Shown here: in pieces, positions 42,522 to 51,875 of the stretch
Layout of the letters: each line of letters opens with the position of its first letter
How positions within the stretch are numbered: position 1 is the stretch's first letter
Origin: Diabrotica undecimpunctata
Lineage: Eukaryota > Arthropoda > Insecta > Coleoptera > Chrysomelidae
Reading direction: 5' to 3'
DNA: 64,000 nucleotides
NCBI RefSeq assembly: GCF_040954645.1
Contig: NC_092808.1
Coordinates: 114,492,049-114,556,048 of the forward strand
Made by a program: the position numbers and the translations under genes
The notes under the pieces: model-generated
Told to the model about the DNA's origin: nothing
Database searches by the model: none
Seen by the model: the letters and a program-made list of their open reading frames with translations, nothing else

Positions 42522-43990
42522 AGAAGTTTCAATGCGCAAGAGAGAAACAGATCGAACAAACGCAAGAGATCTTGTCATCAATACGAGTGGCCGGTATGCT
42601 CGATCTATGTTAATATATACGTCTATGTTTTGGAAGCTCCCGATTTAATTTAATGGTCTAAGATTTGTTTACCTGTTTTATAATATGTGTATCTGTCATC
42701 AAAGATGTACAAATTATAAAGCAAACAATTTTTATGCTCCATATTTTAAATATTAAATAATTAAATATTATAAATTTTAATATAAATTGCCTAGTAATTT
42801 TCTTGTTACTTAATGCTTTTCTTTGTTTTTCAGGAGGAACTTACGTTTTGAAAATTTTTACCATGTTTGAGGAAAGTACGCTCAACTTATTATTTCTTTT
42901 AAATTGTTCGTTTGATAAAGTAGCACTATTTAAACCTTGTACATCAAAAAGTGGAAACTCTGAAGTATACGTTATTTGTACCAAATATAAGGGATTTAGC
43001 ATTATTGATCATTTGTGGAGAGGCTTATGGGGTGCTTATGAAGATATTGACATATTTAATTCAAACTCTATGTTCTTGCTAACTCATCTACCGGATAGTT
43101 TTTTAGCTGAAATATATAAATGTTCAGATTTTTTTATGAAAAAACAAGCAGATACTATATTGGATAATATTTATCATTTTGATCGCAGGATTCAAGATAA
43201 TATTTTTATTACCAAGTCATTTGTAGCTCAAGTTTATTTGGCTAGACATGAGATCAAACCCATACCAGAAAGTTCCAAAATAGTACCAAATATATGTGTT
43301 TCTGAATTATGGAGAGTCCATTCAACTAAGAACTCAAGGCACTTTTTTAATACAAATTTACCAAACGTTATACGTAATAGAAAAATTTACAATAGTTTGG
43401 ATATCATTATTGGTAAAGAAATTCAAACTGTATATAATTCCAAATTTACTGACAACGACAATCTCAGAAAAATTCAAACGATGTGTGCAAATAATAAAAA
43501 TACGTCCGATTTTTATCAATATGTTTTGAAGGTGCTGCAAAAAAATAACATTGTTATAAACGTTAAAGAATTTGATGTTACTATATTCTCAAAATTCCAA
43601 AAAGAATTGTTTCTCAAAATATCTTCCGTTATAGGTGTCGATAAGAATTTAATACTAATTAATATTCCCTTTGTAACGCATTTTCTTGCAGGATTACTAT
43701 ATTTATTAATATTTTTTTACGATAAAGTTTATATGGGGAGAGGTGTTGTATATTTATATCAACCAAAATCTAGTGTGTTCAAAAGTATACAAAGTATTTT
43801 TAACAGTATTACAGAAAAGTACAAACTTACAACTGAATCAAATAGCCAGTTTGCCCAGGATATTGTTCACATTGTTTCGCCTAGTGTATTTGAAACTGAG
43901 TCTTTTATTGAGACAATCTGGAATTATAATAAGTATTTATTTTGCGAGGACAAATGTTTTACTAGCCCTTATACATATCACTTACAATGA
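28421..43990 (+). CDS. CMTR2: CMTR2, cap-specific mRNA 2'-O-methyltransferase 2 (five exons)
   Basis: Exons 28421-28681, 34263-34421, 36884-37066, 41554-41674 and 42834-43990 join in phase to 626 residues. The enzyme methylates the ribose of the second transcribed nucleotide (cap2) of mRNA and snRNA using S-adenosylmethionine; the Drosophila relative is adrift. The RrmJ/FtsJ fold is seen as [10 protein letters not shown] (residues 116-125), NTLNP, the catalytic Asp in ITADGS (D208) and the Lys in TYVLKIF (K248); with the Lys of AWCK (K91) they match human K117, D235 and K275. The C-terminal half is a divergent second methyltransferase-like region, shorter than in human (770 residues). All GT-AG junctions are good. 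Introns hold many retroelements. It is divergent from a zinc-finger gene, and exons 2-5 are duplicated at 1358-14261. Confidence 0.93.
28740..29059. other. CMTR2 intron 1, no feature seen
   Basis: AT-rich intron sequence without recognisable repeats. Confidence 0.4.
29060..30080 (-). mobile_element. Degenerate Penelope-like element fragment
   Basis: On the minus strand pieces of RT ('[13 protein letters not shown]' near 29970, '[20 protein letters not shown]' and '[13 protein letters not shown]' at 29632-29817) precede a GIY-YIG segment '[12 protein letters not shown]' near 29210. Stops and shifts break the frame. It belongs to a different, older family than the intact element at 22114-24375. 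Confidence 0.72.
30090..31110. other. CMTR2 intron 1, no feature seen
   Basis: AT-rich sequence with no supported gene or repeat boundary. Confidence 0.45.
31120..31700 (+). mobile_element. CR1/Jockey-type LINE fragment
   Basis: The plus-strand reading '[20 protein letters not shown]' and '[14 protein letters not shown]' matches the region after the RT active site of CR1/Jockey-like elements (thumb, 'LGVIFDSKLSF...'-like). Several stops are present and both ends are missing. Confidence 0.6.
31860..32400 (+). mobile_element. RTE-like LINE fragment, linker and start of RT
   Basis: '[19 protein letters not shown]' near 31995-32050, '[14 protein letters not shown]' near 32125-32165 and '[12 protein letters not shown]' near 32250-32285 are typical of the segment between endonuclease and RT of RTE-like elements. 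It is frameshifted and lacks the catalytic core. Confidence 0.6.
32405..32600 (-). mobile_element. RTE-like LINE C-terminal fragment, minus strand
   Basis: The minus-strand reading '[20 protein letters not shown]' followed by 'TKWID' is the conserved Arg/Gly-rich C-terminal block. It is oriented against the neighbouring fragment, so it is a separate insertion. Confidence 0.6.
32616..32911 (+). pseudogene. Tc1-like transposase fragment (C-terminal DDE part)
   Basis: The frame reads '[17 protein letters not shown]', a stop, then '[20 protein letters not shown]' and '[16 protein letters not shown]'. This is the last third of a Tc1-like transposase with the second Asp (in HDNA) and the final acidic residue (in PIEN). 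Two in-frame stops inactivate it. It ends just before the point where duplication copy 2 matches window position 1. Confidence 0.85.
33160..34110 (+). mobile_element. Degenerate non-LTR remnant (copy 2)
   Basis: Counterpart of 240-1210 with the same broken RT motifs and TGATGATAA tail. A 95-residue open piece lies at 33729-34016. Confidence 0.75.
34263..34421 (+). CDS. CMTR2: CMTR2 exon 2
   Basis: Begins AWCKFYEIL (K91 equals human K117, part of the catalytic triad) and contains the SAM-binding [10 protein letters not shown] motif. The acceptor is TTCTGTTTTAG; the GTTAGT donor after GGTTTGGAA keeps phase 0. An alternative donor nine bases upstream would break the frame. Confidence 0.93.
34935..35843 (+). 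mobile_element. Copy-2-specific block with LINE C-terminal fragment
   Basis: The open frame 35371-35724 reads '[20 protein letters not shown]', '[15 protein letters not shown]' and '[16 protein letters not shown]', the C-terminus of an endonuclease-reverse transcriptase LINE, ending with an AAGAAGAAAAAG tail near 35724-35735. Sequence at 34935-35340 is not recognised. This block occupies the place where copy 1 has a different 3-kb LINE. Confidence 0.7.
36516..36685 (+). mobile_element. LINE 3'-end fragment (copy 2)
   Basis: Counterpart of 5716-5885, '[17 protein letters not shown]'. Confidence 0.5.
36884..37066 (+). CDS. CMTR2: CMTR2 exon 3
   Basis: 61 codons, phase 0, from '[17 protein letters not shown]' to '[10 protein letters not shown]' with a GTAAGT donor. 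It aligns with human WSWVANTLNP onward. Open reading past the donor is intronic. Confidence 0.93.
37190..37360 (+). mobile_element. LINE RT fragment, 5' part (copy 2), split by a nested LINE
   Basis: Plus-strand frames read 'FGIKVNGEL' and, after a frameshift, '[20 protein letters not shown]', containing the RT active site. The fragment resumes at 38619 after the nested insertion. Confidence 0.7.
37361..38607 (+). mobile_element. Nested 5'-truncated RTE-like LINE with 11-bp TSD
   Basis: The sequence AAACATGACAG occurs on both sides (37350-37360 and 38608-38618). The insert opens directly in RT ('[20 protein letters not shown]', '[15 protein letters not shown]', '[16 protein letters not shown]', '[13 protein letters not shown]') and ends with [15 protein letters not shown] sequence and a (GAA)n tail. 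Stops at 37817 and 38283, an internal deletion after DDTVLL and a stop at 38450 inactivate it. Confidence 0.88.
38619..38765 (+). mobile_element. LINE RT fragment, 3' part (copy 2)
   Basis: Resumes 'MGLKMNVS' and '[12 protein letters not shown]' after the nested LINE, matching copy 1 at 10150-10310. Confidence 0.65.
39835..40902. mobile_element. 1068-bp TA-flanked inverted-repeat element (Tc1/mariner-like, non-autonomous)
   Basis: Inserted at a TA present once in copy 1 (11402-11403) and duplicated here (39833-39834, 40903-40904). The ends are inverted repeats of about 33 bp with a perfect 19-bp core TCCCAAACCCTTCTTTCAG; the right end reads CAGTCTGTCCC inward. There is no transposase frame. 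A hammerhead-like motif is inside at 40664-40695. TA duplication and CAGT termini suggest mobilisation by a Tc1/mariner-type transposase. Confidence 0.85.
40664..40695 (+). ncRNA. Hammerhead-ribozyme-like motif
   Basis: CTGATGA, then T and a hairpin GGAAC-AGTT-GTTCC, then GAAAACGTTC. Both conserved core boxes are present around a good stem II. It resembles the motif at 21044-21077, so this part of the DNA element may derive from a Penelope-like sequence. Activity is uncertain because stem III is minimal. Confidence 0.5.
40958..41405 (-). mobile_element. LINE C-terminal fragment, minus strand (copy 2)
   Basis: Counterpart of 11457-11905. Confidence 0.75.
41554..41674 (+). CDS. CMTR2: CMTR2 exon 4
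   Basis: Encodes '[20 protein letters not shown]' with the catalytic Asp (D208), and ends one base into a Gly codon that is completed in exon 5. The acceptor is TTTCTAG, the donor GTACTT. Confidence 0.93.
41909..42220 (-). mobile_element. LINE C-terminal tail fragment (copy 2)
   Basis: Counterpart of 12410-12720, with the CTTCTTCTTCTT tail at 41906-41917. Confidence 0.7.
42440..42628. mobile_element. MITE-like inverted-repeat element (copy 2)
   Basis: Same element as 12939-13107, longer because its internal GA run is expanded. Confidence 0.7.
42478..42519 (+). repeat. (GA)n microsatellite
   Basis: An uninterrupted GA run of about 40 bp. The copy-1 counterpart (12977-12999) is about half as long and interrupted by GGG. 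Confidence 0.93.
42834..43990 (+). CDS. CMTR2: CMTR2 exon 5 (last)
   Basis: Begins after TTTGTTTTTCAG with [15 protein letters not shown], holding the catalytic Lys (K248), then '[16 protein letters not shown]', which is highly conserved in CMTR2. The C-terminal 350 residues form the less conserved second domain. The stop TGA is at 43988-43990. Confidence 0.95.
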
Positions 43991-44560
43991 TCTGTATGTG
44001 GTTCGTATACAAAAAATGGAGTCTGGATCTTTTGATAAAATGTTTCTATATTTGCATTTCAGAATTTAAAGAAAAGATATATTTAATGAATAAGTATTAT
44101 GTCATAGTCTACATCGGTTTCAAAAGTGTTTAGTTCAATAAGTAAGACATATACTTAGTTAACCAATACCCAAAAGAGAAGATTGTTACATTTAAATCAA
44201 TAATCGTCTTCATTTAATAACGCAGTATAACTTAGGAGTCCCAGTTAGTAAGCTAAGATAGGCTACCAGTATTTTTGTTTCTTGTTCTATGCAAGAGTTG
44301 TAACAAGGCCAGTGCTAACCTTAACGGTAAATTATGTGTAATATCCTGATGTTAACCAAGCTACTTATTTTATACATGCATACAAGGTGACCAGGTGTGA
44401 ATATATTTTTAATTCACTCTCTTTTTCTCTTATCTTCCCCATTACTTGGATCGTGATTTCCTCAAATACTCATAACAAATTTTCTCCATTGGTTTCTATC
44501 TTCAGTTACTTCAAGAGTTTGGCAGAATGAGTGACATTCTGAATTTGGTGGGACCATCTG
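43991..44560. other. Sequence downstream of CMTR2, no feature seen
   Basis: Expected to contain the CMTR2 3' UTR. No convincing gene or repeat is visible; a clear AATAAA could not be assigned. Confidence 0.4.
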
Positions 44561-45000
44561 ATTGGTGACAACCTTTTTTTAATATCAAGTTGGTTAATAA
44601 TGGAAACGTTTGTCAGATGAGCAGTCCGAGATATGCGCAGCATTTTTCTCCAACACCACATCTCAAAGGTACGATTTTTTTGGCATTCTTGTGCGTGAAA
44701 AGTTTCTGTCCCGTATAGAAATATTGAGAATACAACTGCACTAATCTCATCTTGATTTTTTCCTCGAGTCGTTAGGCGACTAATTGCATTTTTTGTTATA
44801 CCAATGCGTTTCCGAACTTCTGCTTCGCAGTTGCTATCGTTAGTTATACTAGATTCGAGATAGTTGAAGCTATCTATTATCTGAAATTCCTGCCAGTGGT
44901 TACTCAGCTAAATAGTGTTGAATCTGTCTATCACCATTATTTTCGAATTGTCCCTATTAATTGTAAGACCAACTTTCATGCTTTCCTACTCAACTCTTCG
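44560..45000 (-). mobile_element. RTE-like LINE fragment after the RT active site, minus strand
   Basis: The minus-strand reading 'VGLTINRDNSKIMVIDRF', 'CEAEVRKRIGITKNAISRL' and 'FEMWCWRKMLRISRTAHLTN' corresponds to the region behind the RT core. It is interrupted by stops. Confidence 0.7.
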
Positions 45001-45052
45001 CAGGAGATCTCAATGTTCAAATTAATCTCTTTAATGTAATCACTATTATATT

Positions 45053-47950
45053 TCTTCTTCTTCTTCTGGTTCCTATCTGTTTCGGATGTTGGAAATCATA
45101 TTGGCAATCATGACCTTGCTCGCTGCGGCTCGAAACAGCTCCGTTGAGGTTTTCTTAAACCATGTTCTTAAATTCCGCAGCCATGATATTCTCCTTCTAC
45201 CGGGTTCGCGCTTACCTTTGACTTTACCTTGCAATATAGACTGCAGCAGGGAGTAACGGTGCTGATTTTTCATAAGGTGTCCCAGATATTGCAATTTTAT
45301 GCGTTTGATGGTAAACACAATCTCTGGTTCCTTCTTCATTTTTTCTAGAACTTCCTTGTTCGTGATCCTTGCTGTCCATGATATTCTCAGCATTCTTCTA
45401 TAAAGCCACATCTCAAATGCTTCAAGTTTTTTAATAGTGGTGTCTGTGAGCGTCCATGCCTCCGCCCCGTAAAACAACACAGAAAACATAGCATCTCAAA
45501 TGTCTCATTTTTGTATCTAGGGATATGTTGTGACTTTTGAAGATGGCGCTCATTTTGTTAAAGACCGTTCTTGCCTTTCATATGCGGCACTTTATTTCCT
45601 GTACATTGCTCCACTGTTCGTTTATAATAGTTCCCAGGTAGCAATACTGTTTTACTCGCTCTATCTGCGTCCCATTAATTTATAGATGAGCCCCATTTAT
45701 ATTCTCCTTGCTGATAATCATTTGTTTTGTTTTGTGGGTATTAATGTTTAGTCCGTACTGTTGACTGTACTCGTTTATTTTGTCCATTAGCCTCTGAAGT
45801 CCCTCTAAACTATCTGCTATCACCATGGTGTCGTCGGCATATATAACATTGTTTACTCTTTCACCATTTAGAAGGATGCCTTCGTCTATTCCGTAAAGAG
45901 CCTCGTTAAAAATTTTCTCTGAGTACATATTAAATATCAACGGCGATAGGATACATCCCTGTCTAACTCCACGTAGTATTTTTATGTGATCTGTTTCTTC
46001 TCCGTTAATTTTCATGTATGCGGTCTGATTCCAGTATAGTTCTGAAATTATTCTGAGGTCTTTGTCATCCAGGTCTGCTTCTTTTAAAATGTTTATCATC
46101 TTTTGATGTTGAACTCTGTCAAATGCCTTTTCATAGTCGATCAAGCACGCGTATACGTCGCAGTTAACGTCCCTGCATCTTTGAATCAGTACCTGTACTC
46201 CGAAAAGTGCCTCTCTGGTACCCACTGCGTTAATGAAGCCGAACTGTCTGTCCGATATTTGTTCCTCGCACTTCTTATAAATTCTTCCATGGATGACTCT
46301 AAGAAACAGTTTCAACATGTCGCTCATTAGGCTGATTGTTCGATATTCTTCGCTTTTTTTAGCCCCATGTTTTTTAGGTATCGCTATGAATTCTGATTCT
46401 AGCCATTTATCAGGGATGATTCCTGTATTGTATATTTTATTGAAGACAGCCGTGATCCAATTTATTCCTTCTTCCTCCAAGAGTTTTAAAAATTCAGCTT
46501 CGATATTATCAGGCCCTACAGCTTTCCTGCTTTTCATCCGTTTTATTGCTTCTTCTACCTCGGATTTAAGTATGTCCGGGCCCGTCATCCTCTCTGAAAA
46601 TAAATGCCTATAATCCGTTCTTTGATCTTGAAAAAGTGTCTCCAAATATATTCTCCATTTGTCTTTCATCTCTTGGGTGTCAATGATTAATTTTCCATTG
46701 GTGTCTATGAGTTTCATTTGTGTTTGCTTTTTAAAAGTACCCGTTATTTCTTTTACCTTTTTGTGTACATTAAAATTGTCATGCTTGGCTTTTAGTCTTT
46801 CTATTTCTTTACATTTCTCTACAGCTTCTTTTTCTTTAGCTTCTCTTATTTTTCTTCTGATGTAAGCCTGCATTTTTTTATATTCATCTTTATTTCCTTT
46901 AATTAACCTTCTGCGTTCCATTAAGTGAAGGATTTCTGGAGTCATCCAAGATTTCTTCTTTGTTTGGTTTTAGCAGATCTTGTTTAGTTTTCTTAATTAT
47001 TTCTTAGAATTGATTGATTTCTCGTTGGATGTTATTTTCTTCTTTTAGTTGTTTAACTTGGTTGTTAATATATTTCCCCACTTGCTTTTTAACTTCCGGA
47101 TGTTGCAGGGCTGTCATGTCGTAGTTAGGTCTAGACTTTTTCTTTATTGTCTTCAGTCTCACATCCATGACTCCCACTAAAGGTATGTGGTCAGATTCAA
47201 TGTCCGCTCCTGGATATGTTTTGACAGATTTAAAACTGTTTCTGAATCTTCTATTTACCAATATATAATCTATCTGGTTTCTAATTACGTTATGGGGTTT
47301 ATCTGCTGGTGCCTTCCATGTATACAATCTCCTCGGTGGTAGTTTATAAAATGTGTTTAGAACCACTAGCTTGTTATCTTCTGCGAATATTTCTAGTCTG
47401 TCACCTCTTTCGTTTCTTTGTCCTAACCCAAAAGGTCCGATTAGAGACGTTTTCCGTTCGGCCCCAAGTTTTGCATTGAAATCCCCCATTATGATGCTGA
47501 CTTCGTGTTTAGGTATTCGTTCTAATATATCCTCTATGCTTTGGTAGAGAGTCTCTACTTCCTCGTCGTCTTTATCTGCAGTGGGATCGTATATTTGTAT
47601 TATGCTTACATTCACTGGATTGGCTCTTATTTGCAGTAGTATTACTCTGTTGAACACGGACAAAATTTAAAATACATCTACTAATTTTTCTCGTTATTAT
47701 CACACCAACTCCATGCTCTAGTTTTCCATCTAGTGACCCTGAGTAGAATATTCTGTGATCTTTTTTGTCAATGCTTCCTGTTCCGGGCCATCTCATCTCG
47801 CTTATTCCCATTATGTCAATGGTCATTCTTTCCATTTCCTGAATGGCATTTTCTATTTTTCCACTCCTTGCCATAGTTTTCACATTCCATGTGCAAATTT
47901 TTAAATATTGTGGTTTTGCTGCTTTTTCTTTTTCATAGGTACTCATAACT
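45053..47950 (-). mobile_element. RTE-like LINE, nearly full length, decayed
   Basis: In minus-strand order: N-terminus and endonuclease (47572-47946, 'CTWNVKTMARSGKIENAIQE'; 47004-47663, 'MGDFNAKLGAERKT', 'NQIDYILVNRRFRN', 'GADIESDHIPLVG'), RT (45680-46945, 'QFGFINAVGTREALF', 'LIDYEKAFDRVQHQK', 'GVRQGCILSPLIFNMYSEK', 'IYADDTMVIADS'), C-terminus (45073-45489) and a (GAA)n tail, seen as TTCTTC at 45053-45066. Frames change near 47665 and 46950, and stops lie at 45680 and near 45580. It is almost the same family as 25802-26655. Confidence 0.88.
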
Positions 47951-47999
47951 GTCCTATTCGACCGTTTTCAATAACAGTTGCACACTACTGTATCACTAG

Positions 48000-48700
48000 G
48001 GATACTTCATCCTTTTTTTACAGAGTTTTACAAACGTATTGAGTGATACCTTCAAAGAAGGTGCTACTTGCAATATAATTCCATTTAAAATAACTTTACA
48101 AAATTGAGCTTGTCGGCTATTTTGTATGATTACGTCACTAAAACATCTTAAAACCAGTTCCAGCCGCTGTTACTTCAGTTTTCCCAAAAATTTATTATTT
48201 TTATGTTTTATTAACTCTTAATTGCCCTGACAGTATATTTAATCATCAAGCACCTTTTTGTACAATTTCTGAAATTAAATATATCTGTATCATTCTTATT
48301 ATTTTACAAACTACGATACGTTTTGCAGAAGCGATCTATAATCAAGACCTTAGAAAAATATTTTAATGTAACACATTTTTCTTAGTATTACTTAGGTATA
48401 ATATTGTTTGGTTATTGCAGTTTTTATATTTGAAAATTTTAACATTTAACGGTTGTTGTATTATAGATGAATAATCTTTGTTTGATAACAAAGTTACACT
48501 TTAAATAAAATTATATACTTAAATATTTAAGAATCATTGTTTATATACTACGAATTCTTCAATAAAAATTTAAGAGTTTATTTAATGTTTTAATTTTATA
48601 TCAGAGAAGGGACAGAGAATGTCTTGGTAGTAGGTTTTCTTCTGCATAATCCAGATTGCACAAGTCGCTGACTGACTGAAAAGTTTTGAATTAAACACCG
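48000..48700. other. Intergenic, no feature seen
   Basis: AT-rich sequence with no recognisable gene or repeat. Confidence 0.5.
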
Positions 48701-48714
48701 GTATACGAAGGGTA

Positions 48715-48767
48715 GTATAAAGATATTTAAAACCGACGGTACTCAAAGACTAACAAAAATATTCAAT

Positions 48768-48768
<1 letters not shown>
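48715..48768 (+). mobile_element. RTE-like RT fragment, left part of a split LINE
   Basis: Reads 'FKTDGTQRLTKIFNDIY' and then runs into (AT)n. The continuation, 'NGVIPRSWLKSTFIALPKK'-like, resumes at 52766 beyond the Gypsy element. Confidence 0.6.

Positions 48769-48816
<48 letters not shown>
48769..48816. repeat. (AT)n microsatellite, left flank of Gypsy element
   Basis: AT run that continues after the right LTR at 52725; the Gypsy element inserted into it. Confidence 0.95.
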
Positions 48817-48819
<3 letters not shown>

Positions 48820-49095
48820 AGCGAGATTAAATAAAACGAGCGGTTCGAATTTATATAACTATATTTATTTATAAGTTTACAGTTCGGTACTCTCTTATCA
48901 ACTAACTTTACTTCTAACATTGTTACCTATTTATACTACAGTTACTGTATCGAGAATATTCTGGCGTTGTCCCACCTCTAATTCACCTACGTGACCGGTT
49001 ATTCTCTCTCGCACTCGATACGCCGCGAACTTTCGAGAGTATTAGAGATGCAATGCAACCGTTACCTGGGCCATACCAAAAGTATGTTCGTAACA
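48817..49095 (-). repeat. Gypsy 3' LTR (left in window)
   Basis: 279 bp, the same sequence as 52446-52724. On the minus strand it starts TGTTACGAACATAC and ends CTCGCTACA. Confidence 0.95.
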
Positions 49096-49108
49096 CTGCT
49101 CCCCTCTT
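49096..49108 (-). promoter_or_regulatory. Polypurine tract of the Gypsy element
   Basis: The minus strand reads TTAAGAGGGGAGCAG immediately before the 3' LTR, as required for plus-strand DNA priming. Confidence 0.7.
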
Positions 49109-51875
49109 AAATCTGATCGTCCCGATCAGCAACTCCGGTAGGCACAGCATGGCGGAATCTACAGGACTCTCCAGCTCTGCATGAACCCTTTAGAAAGAAA
49201 TAACAGTCTACTGACTTTGAAGGATACGATCCCATCGGGTTAATGCAACACACAGTAATTCGTACGCCGGTGTCTCGGAAGATCACTTCAAGCATGCTTC
49301 TGACAATCTTCCAGTCCAGATTATCTAGTGCATGGCCTATCTTGGGTAAGGCCAAATTCTTGATGTCGTAATTGCACACAATTTTCTTCAAATTAGTTAG
49401 AGCACGCCATATATCCTCGTAGCTTGCCCTGTCTGTATAAGACTTCCTGGTCACCATATACAGCAAAGATCGGGAACCATCTTCTAATCTCAGTACTCTT
49501 CCAACTTTAGGCTGCTGGTTTTTTAACTCGTCCAAACGACCGAATTTCTTATAAAATACGGATGAGATTCCTTTAGTCATCTCAAGATCTTGGGCAACAC
49601 AGTGGGCTAGAGAGACGTTATGCGGAACACTAAAAAGATCCTGCTGAACTTCTGTGGTCACGCCGAATCTAGCACTCTTTCTCTCTGCGTAATTTGACAT
49701 AAATTCATTAAAGCTTGGTCGCCGGTCATCTTTGCTCTCATGTTGAAGGGTTCGTGCTTCTTCTGTTTCATTTGAGCCAGCATATGGTGCAAGACGATTT
49801 ATGTGAACCACTTTTGGTTTACCTTTCGGCAACTTCTTAATTCGGTATATTACGTCATTTATTTTCTTTTTAATTTCATATGGACCTTCCCATTGTCTTT
49901 GCAGTTTGGGAGACAAGCCTCGACGACGTTGTGGATTATAAAGCCAAACAAGATCACCTACTTCATAGCTTTCACTCTTGCATCGAGAATCATATTGATC
50001 TTTCATTCTGTCACTGGCTATCTGGATGTGTTGTCGGGCAAGTTCATGAATGTTGTTCATTCTTAACTTCAGGCGGTCGACATAATCTTCGCTTGCAACA
50101 TGTTCTTCGGAAGGTCTGCAGCCAAACTCTAGGTCGCAGGGTAAACGAACTTCACGACCTAACATCAGACAGGTTGGAGTCTGGCCTGTAGTTTCATTCA
50201 CGGCCGAGCGGTAGGCCATTAGGAATAAATGAATGTGCTGGTCCCAATCTCTTTGATGTTCTGATACAACTTTGGACAGGTGTTTACCCATTGTTCGGTT
50301 CATTCTCTCGACCATTCCATCTGATTGAGGATGCAGGGGTGTCGTTCTGGTCTTATTGACACCAATCAATTTACAAACGTTTTGGAATAGGGTTGACTCA
50401 AAGTTTCGCCCTTGGTCGGAGTGGATCTCCAAAGGAACACCAAATCGGCTAAAGAATTCTTTAACAAGTACCTCTGCAACGGTAGCAGCTTCTTGATTTG
50501 GTATCGCATAGGCCTCAGTCCATTTCGTAAAATAATCCATGGCTACCAGGATATATTTATTTCCATCATTTGTCTCTGGAAGTGGACCTGCAATGTCGAT
50601 TGCTACTCTTTCCATAGGACTACCAACATTGTACTGTCTCATGGGTGCCCTCTTTTTACCAGCTGGCCCATTACTGGTTGCACACAGTTCACATTTCCGG
50701 CACCATCTTCTTACATCATCTTTACAGTTCACCCAATAGAACCGTTCCCGAACCTTTTGCAGAGTCTTCGTGATACCAAAGTGTCCACCTGATGTACCGT
50801 CATGCAACTGACGCAATACTTCTGACACTTTACTTTTAGGTACAATCAACTGAAGCTTAGTTTCTGTACCATCATCGTTCTCAAAGGTTCTATACAGAAG
50901 ATCATCTTTCAGCACTAGACAATTCCATTGGCTCCAGTAACACTTGACTTCTGGACTACATGCACTAATGTCTTGCCAAGAAGGTCTTTCACTTCGACGC
51001 ATCCAATCCAATACTCTTTTTATACATGGATCATCTGCTTGAGCGTCTTGTAGCTGTTGAGGCTGCCATTGATCATTAATGACGGTGGTTCGTCTCACGG
51101 GGCAAAGTCGTTCTTCTAATTTAAGACAGTGATTACAATTTGCACTGCACGGCCGTCTCGAAAGGGCATCAGCATTTGAATGAACTCTGCCAGCCCTGTG
51201 TTCGATCTCGTAATCATATTCTTGCAATCGTTCTAACCATCTTGCCATCTGGCCCTCTGGATTACGGAATTGTAGAAGCCATTTTAGAGCAGCGTGATCC
51301 GTGCGAAGAAGAAACTTTCTGCCATACAAGTATTTATGGAAATGCTCGCAAGCCTTTACTACGCCTAGCAATTCTCTCCTAGTAACGCAATAGTTTCTTT
51401 CTGGTTTTGACAAGACTTTGCTAAAGTAAGCGATGACTTTCTCCTGTCCATCTTGGATTTGTGAGAGAACAGCTCCTATTGCACTGTTGCTTGCATCGGT
51501 GTCCAACACAAATTTTCCTGCCTGTCTAGGGTAGCTTAAAATCGGTGCGCTGGTTAGAGCCATTTGTAAGTTTTCGAAAGCTCTTTGACACTCTTCGCTC
51601 CATGTATATTCTTTGCCTTCTTCTGTCAACTTTGTTAATGGCTTGGAGATGTTGGCAAATCCTTTAACAAAACGTCGGTAATATGTACATAGGCCAAGAA
51701 AACTTCTAATTTCGTGTTTATCTCTTGGTACAGGCCAATCCTTAATTGCTGAAAGTTTTTCAGGATCAGCTGTTACACCATTACTTGCTACAATATGTCC
51801 CAAGTACTTCACTTCTCGTCGAAACATTTTTCTGTATCTTATCAAATGTTCTTGAGACTTCTTCAAATTTCTCAT
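49107..51875 (-). CDS. Gypsy pol polyprotein fragment: RT C-term, RNase H, integrase, macro domain, CCCH finger
   Basis: 922-residue frame; residues 1-16 are out-of-frame gag sequence from the deletion junction. From residue 17: RT C-terminus ('[14 protein letters not shown]', '[14 protein letters not shown]'), RNase H (D125, E168, D193), integrase zinc site (H358, H365, C395, C398), DDE core D427, D487, E523 (DD35E) and a GPY-like segment ('QWEGPYEI', 663-670). After a linker, residues 737-875 match the TARG1/OARD1 type of macro domain ('[15 protein letters not shown]', 'VFYKKFG', '[15 protein letters not shown]'), with the Asp corresponding to TARG1's catalytic Asp at D851. A CCCH finger follows (C891, C899, C905, H909). 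There is no stop between the integrase and macro parts. The palm of RT is absent, so this copy cannot reverse transcribe by itself. Confidence 0.88.
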   Translation of the reverse strand: MRNLKKSQEHLIRYRKMFRREVKYLGHIVASNGVTADPEKLSAIKDWPVPRDKHEIRSFLGLCTYYRRFVKGFANISKPLTKLTEEGKEYTWSEECQRAFENLQMALTSAPILSYPRQAGKFVLDTDASNSAIGAVLSQIQDGQEKVIAYFSKVLSKPERNYCVTRRELLGVVKACEHFHKYLYGRKFLLRTDHAALKWLLQFRNPEGQMARWLERLQEYDYEIEHRAGRVHSNADALSRRPCSANCNHCLKLEERLCPVRRTTVINDQWQPQQLQDAQADDPCIKRVLDWMRRSERPSWQDISACSPEVKCYWSQWNCLVLKDDLLYRTFENDDGTETKLQLIVPKSKVSEVLRQLHDGTSGGHFGITKTLQKVRERFYWVNCKDDVRRWCRKCELCATSNGPAGKKRAPMRQYNVGSPMERVAIDIAGPLPETNDGNKYILVAMDYFTKWTEAYAIPNQEAATVAEVLVKEFFSRFGVPLEIHSDQGRNFESTLFQNVCKLIGVNKTRTTPLHPQSDGMVERMNRTMGKHLSKVVSEHQRDWDQHIHLFLMAYRSAVNETTGQTPTCLMLGREVRLPCDLEFGCRPSEEHVASEDYVDRLKLRMNNIHELARQHIQIASDRMKDQYDSRCKSESYEVGDLVWLYNPQRRRGLSPKLQRQWEGPYEIKKKINDVIYRIKKLPKGKPKVVHINRLAPYAGSNETEEARTLQHESKDDRRPSFNEFMSNYAERKSARFGVTTEVQQDLFSVPHNVSLAHCVAQDLEMTKGISSVFYKKFGRLDELKNQQPKVGRVLRLEDGSRSLLYMVTRKSYTDRASYEDIWRALTNLKKIVCNYDIKNLALPKIGHALDNLDWKIVRSMLEVIFRDTGVRITVCCINPMGSYPSKSVDCYFFLKGSCRAGESCRFRHAVPTGVADRDDQI
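49149..49205 (-). other. CCCH zinc finger at the pol C-terminus
   Basis: C-x7-C-x5-C-x3-H spacing at residues 891-909 ([19 protein letters not shown]). CCCH fingers of this spacing usually bind RNA. It may replace or supplement a nucleocapsid function; that is inference. Confidence 0.8.
49251..49667 (-). other. TARG1/OARD1-like macro domain within Gypsy pol
   Basis: About 139 residues align along their whole length with the human ADP-ribose glycohydrolase OARD1 as I remember it: [64 protein letters not shown] and RITV. The residue in the place of the nucleophilic Lys84 appears to be Arg (T-R-K instead of T-K-K) with Lys next to it; Asp125 is kept. ADP-ribose binding is likely, hydrolysis uncertain. 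Confidence 0.8.

Larger units (their letters stand above)
32917..43771 (+). repeat. Segmental duplication, copy 2 (intact CMTR2 exons 2-5)
   Basis: Direct repeat of 1-14261. Private insertions are the LINE-containing block 34935-35843, the nested LINE 37361-38607 and the TA-flanked element 39835-40902. It lacks the TIR transposon and the Helitron of copy 1. Confidence 0.93.

Noticed and set aside
46103..46865. Plus-strand frames over the LINE at 45053-47950
   Set aside because: They are shadows of the minus-strand RT and endonuclease coding sequence.
49803..50792. Plus-strand frames over the Gypsy pol
   Set aside because: Antisense shadows of the integrase and RNase H regions.
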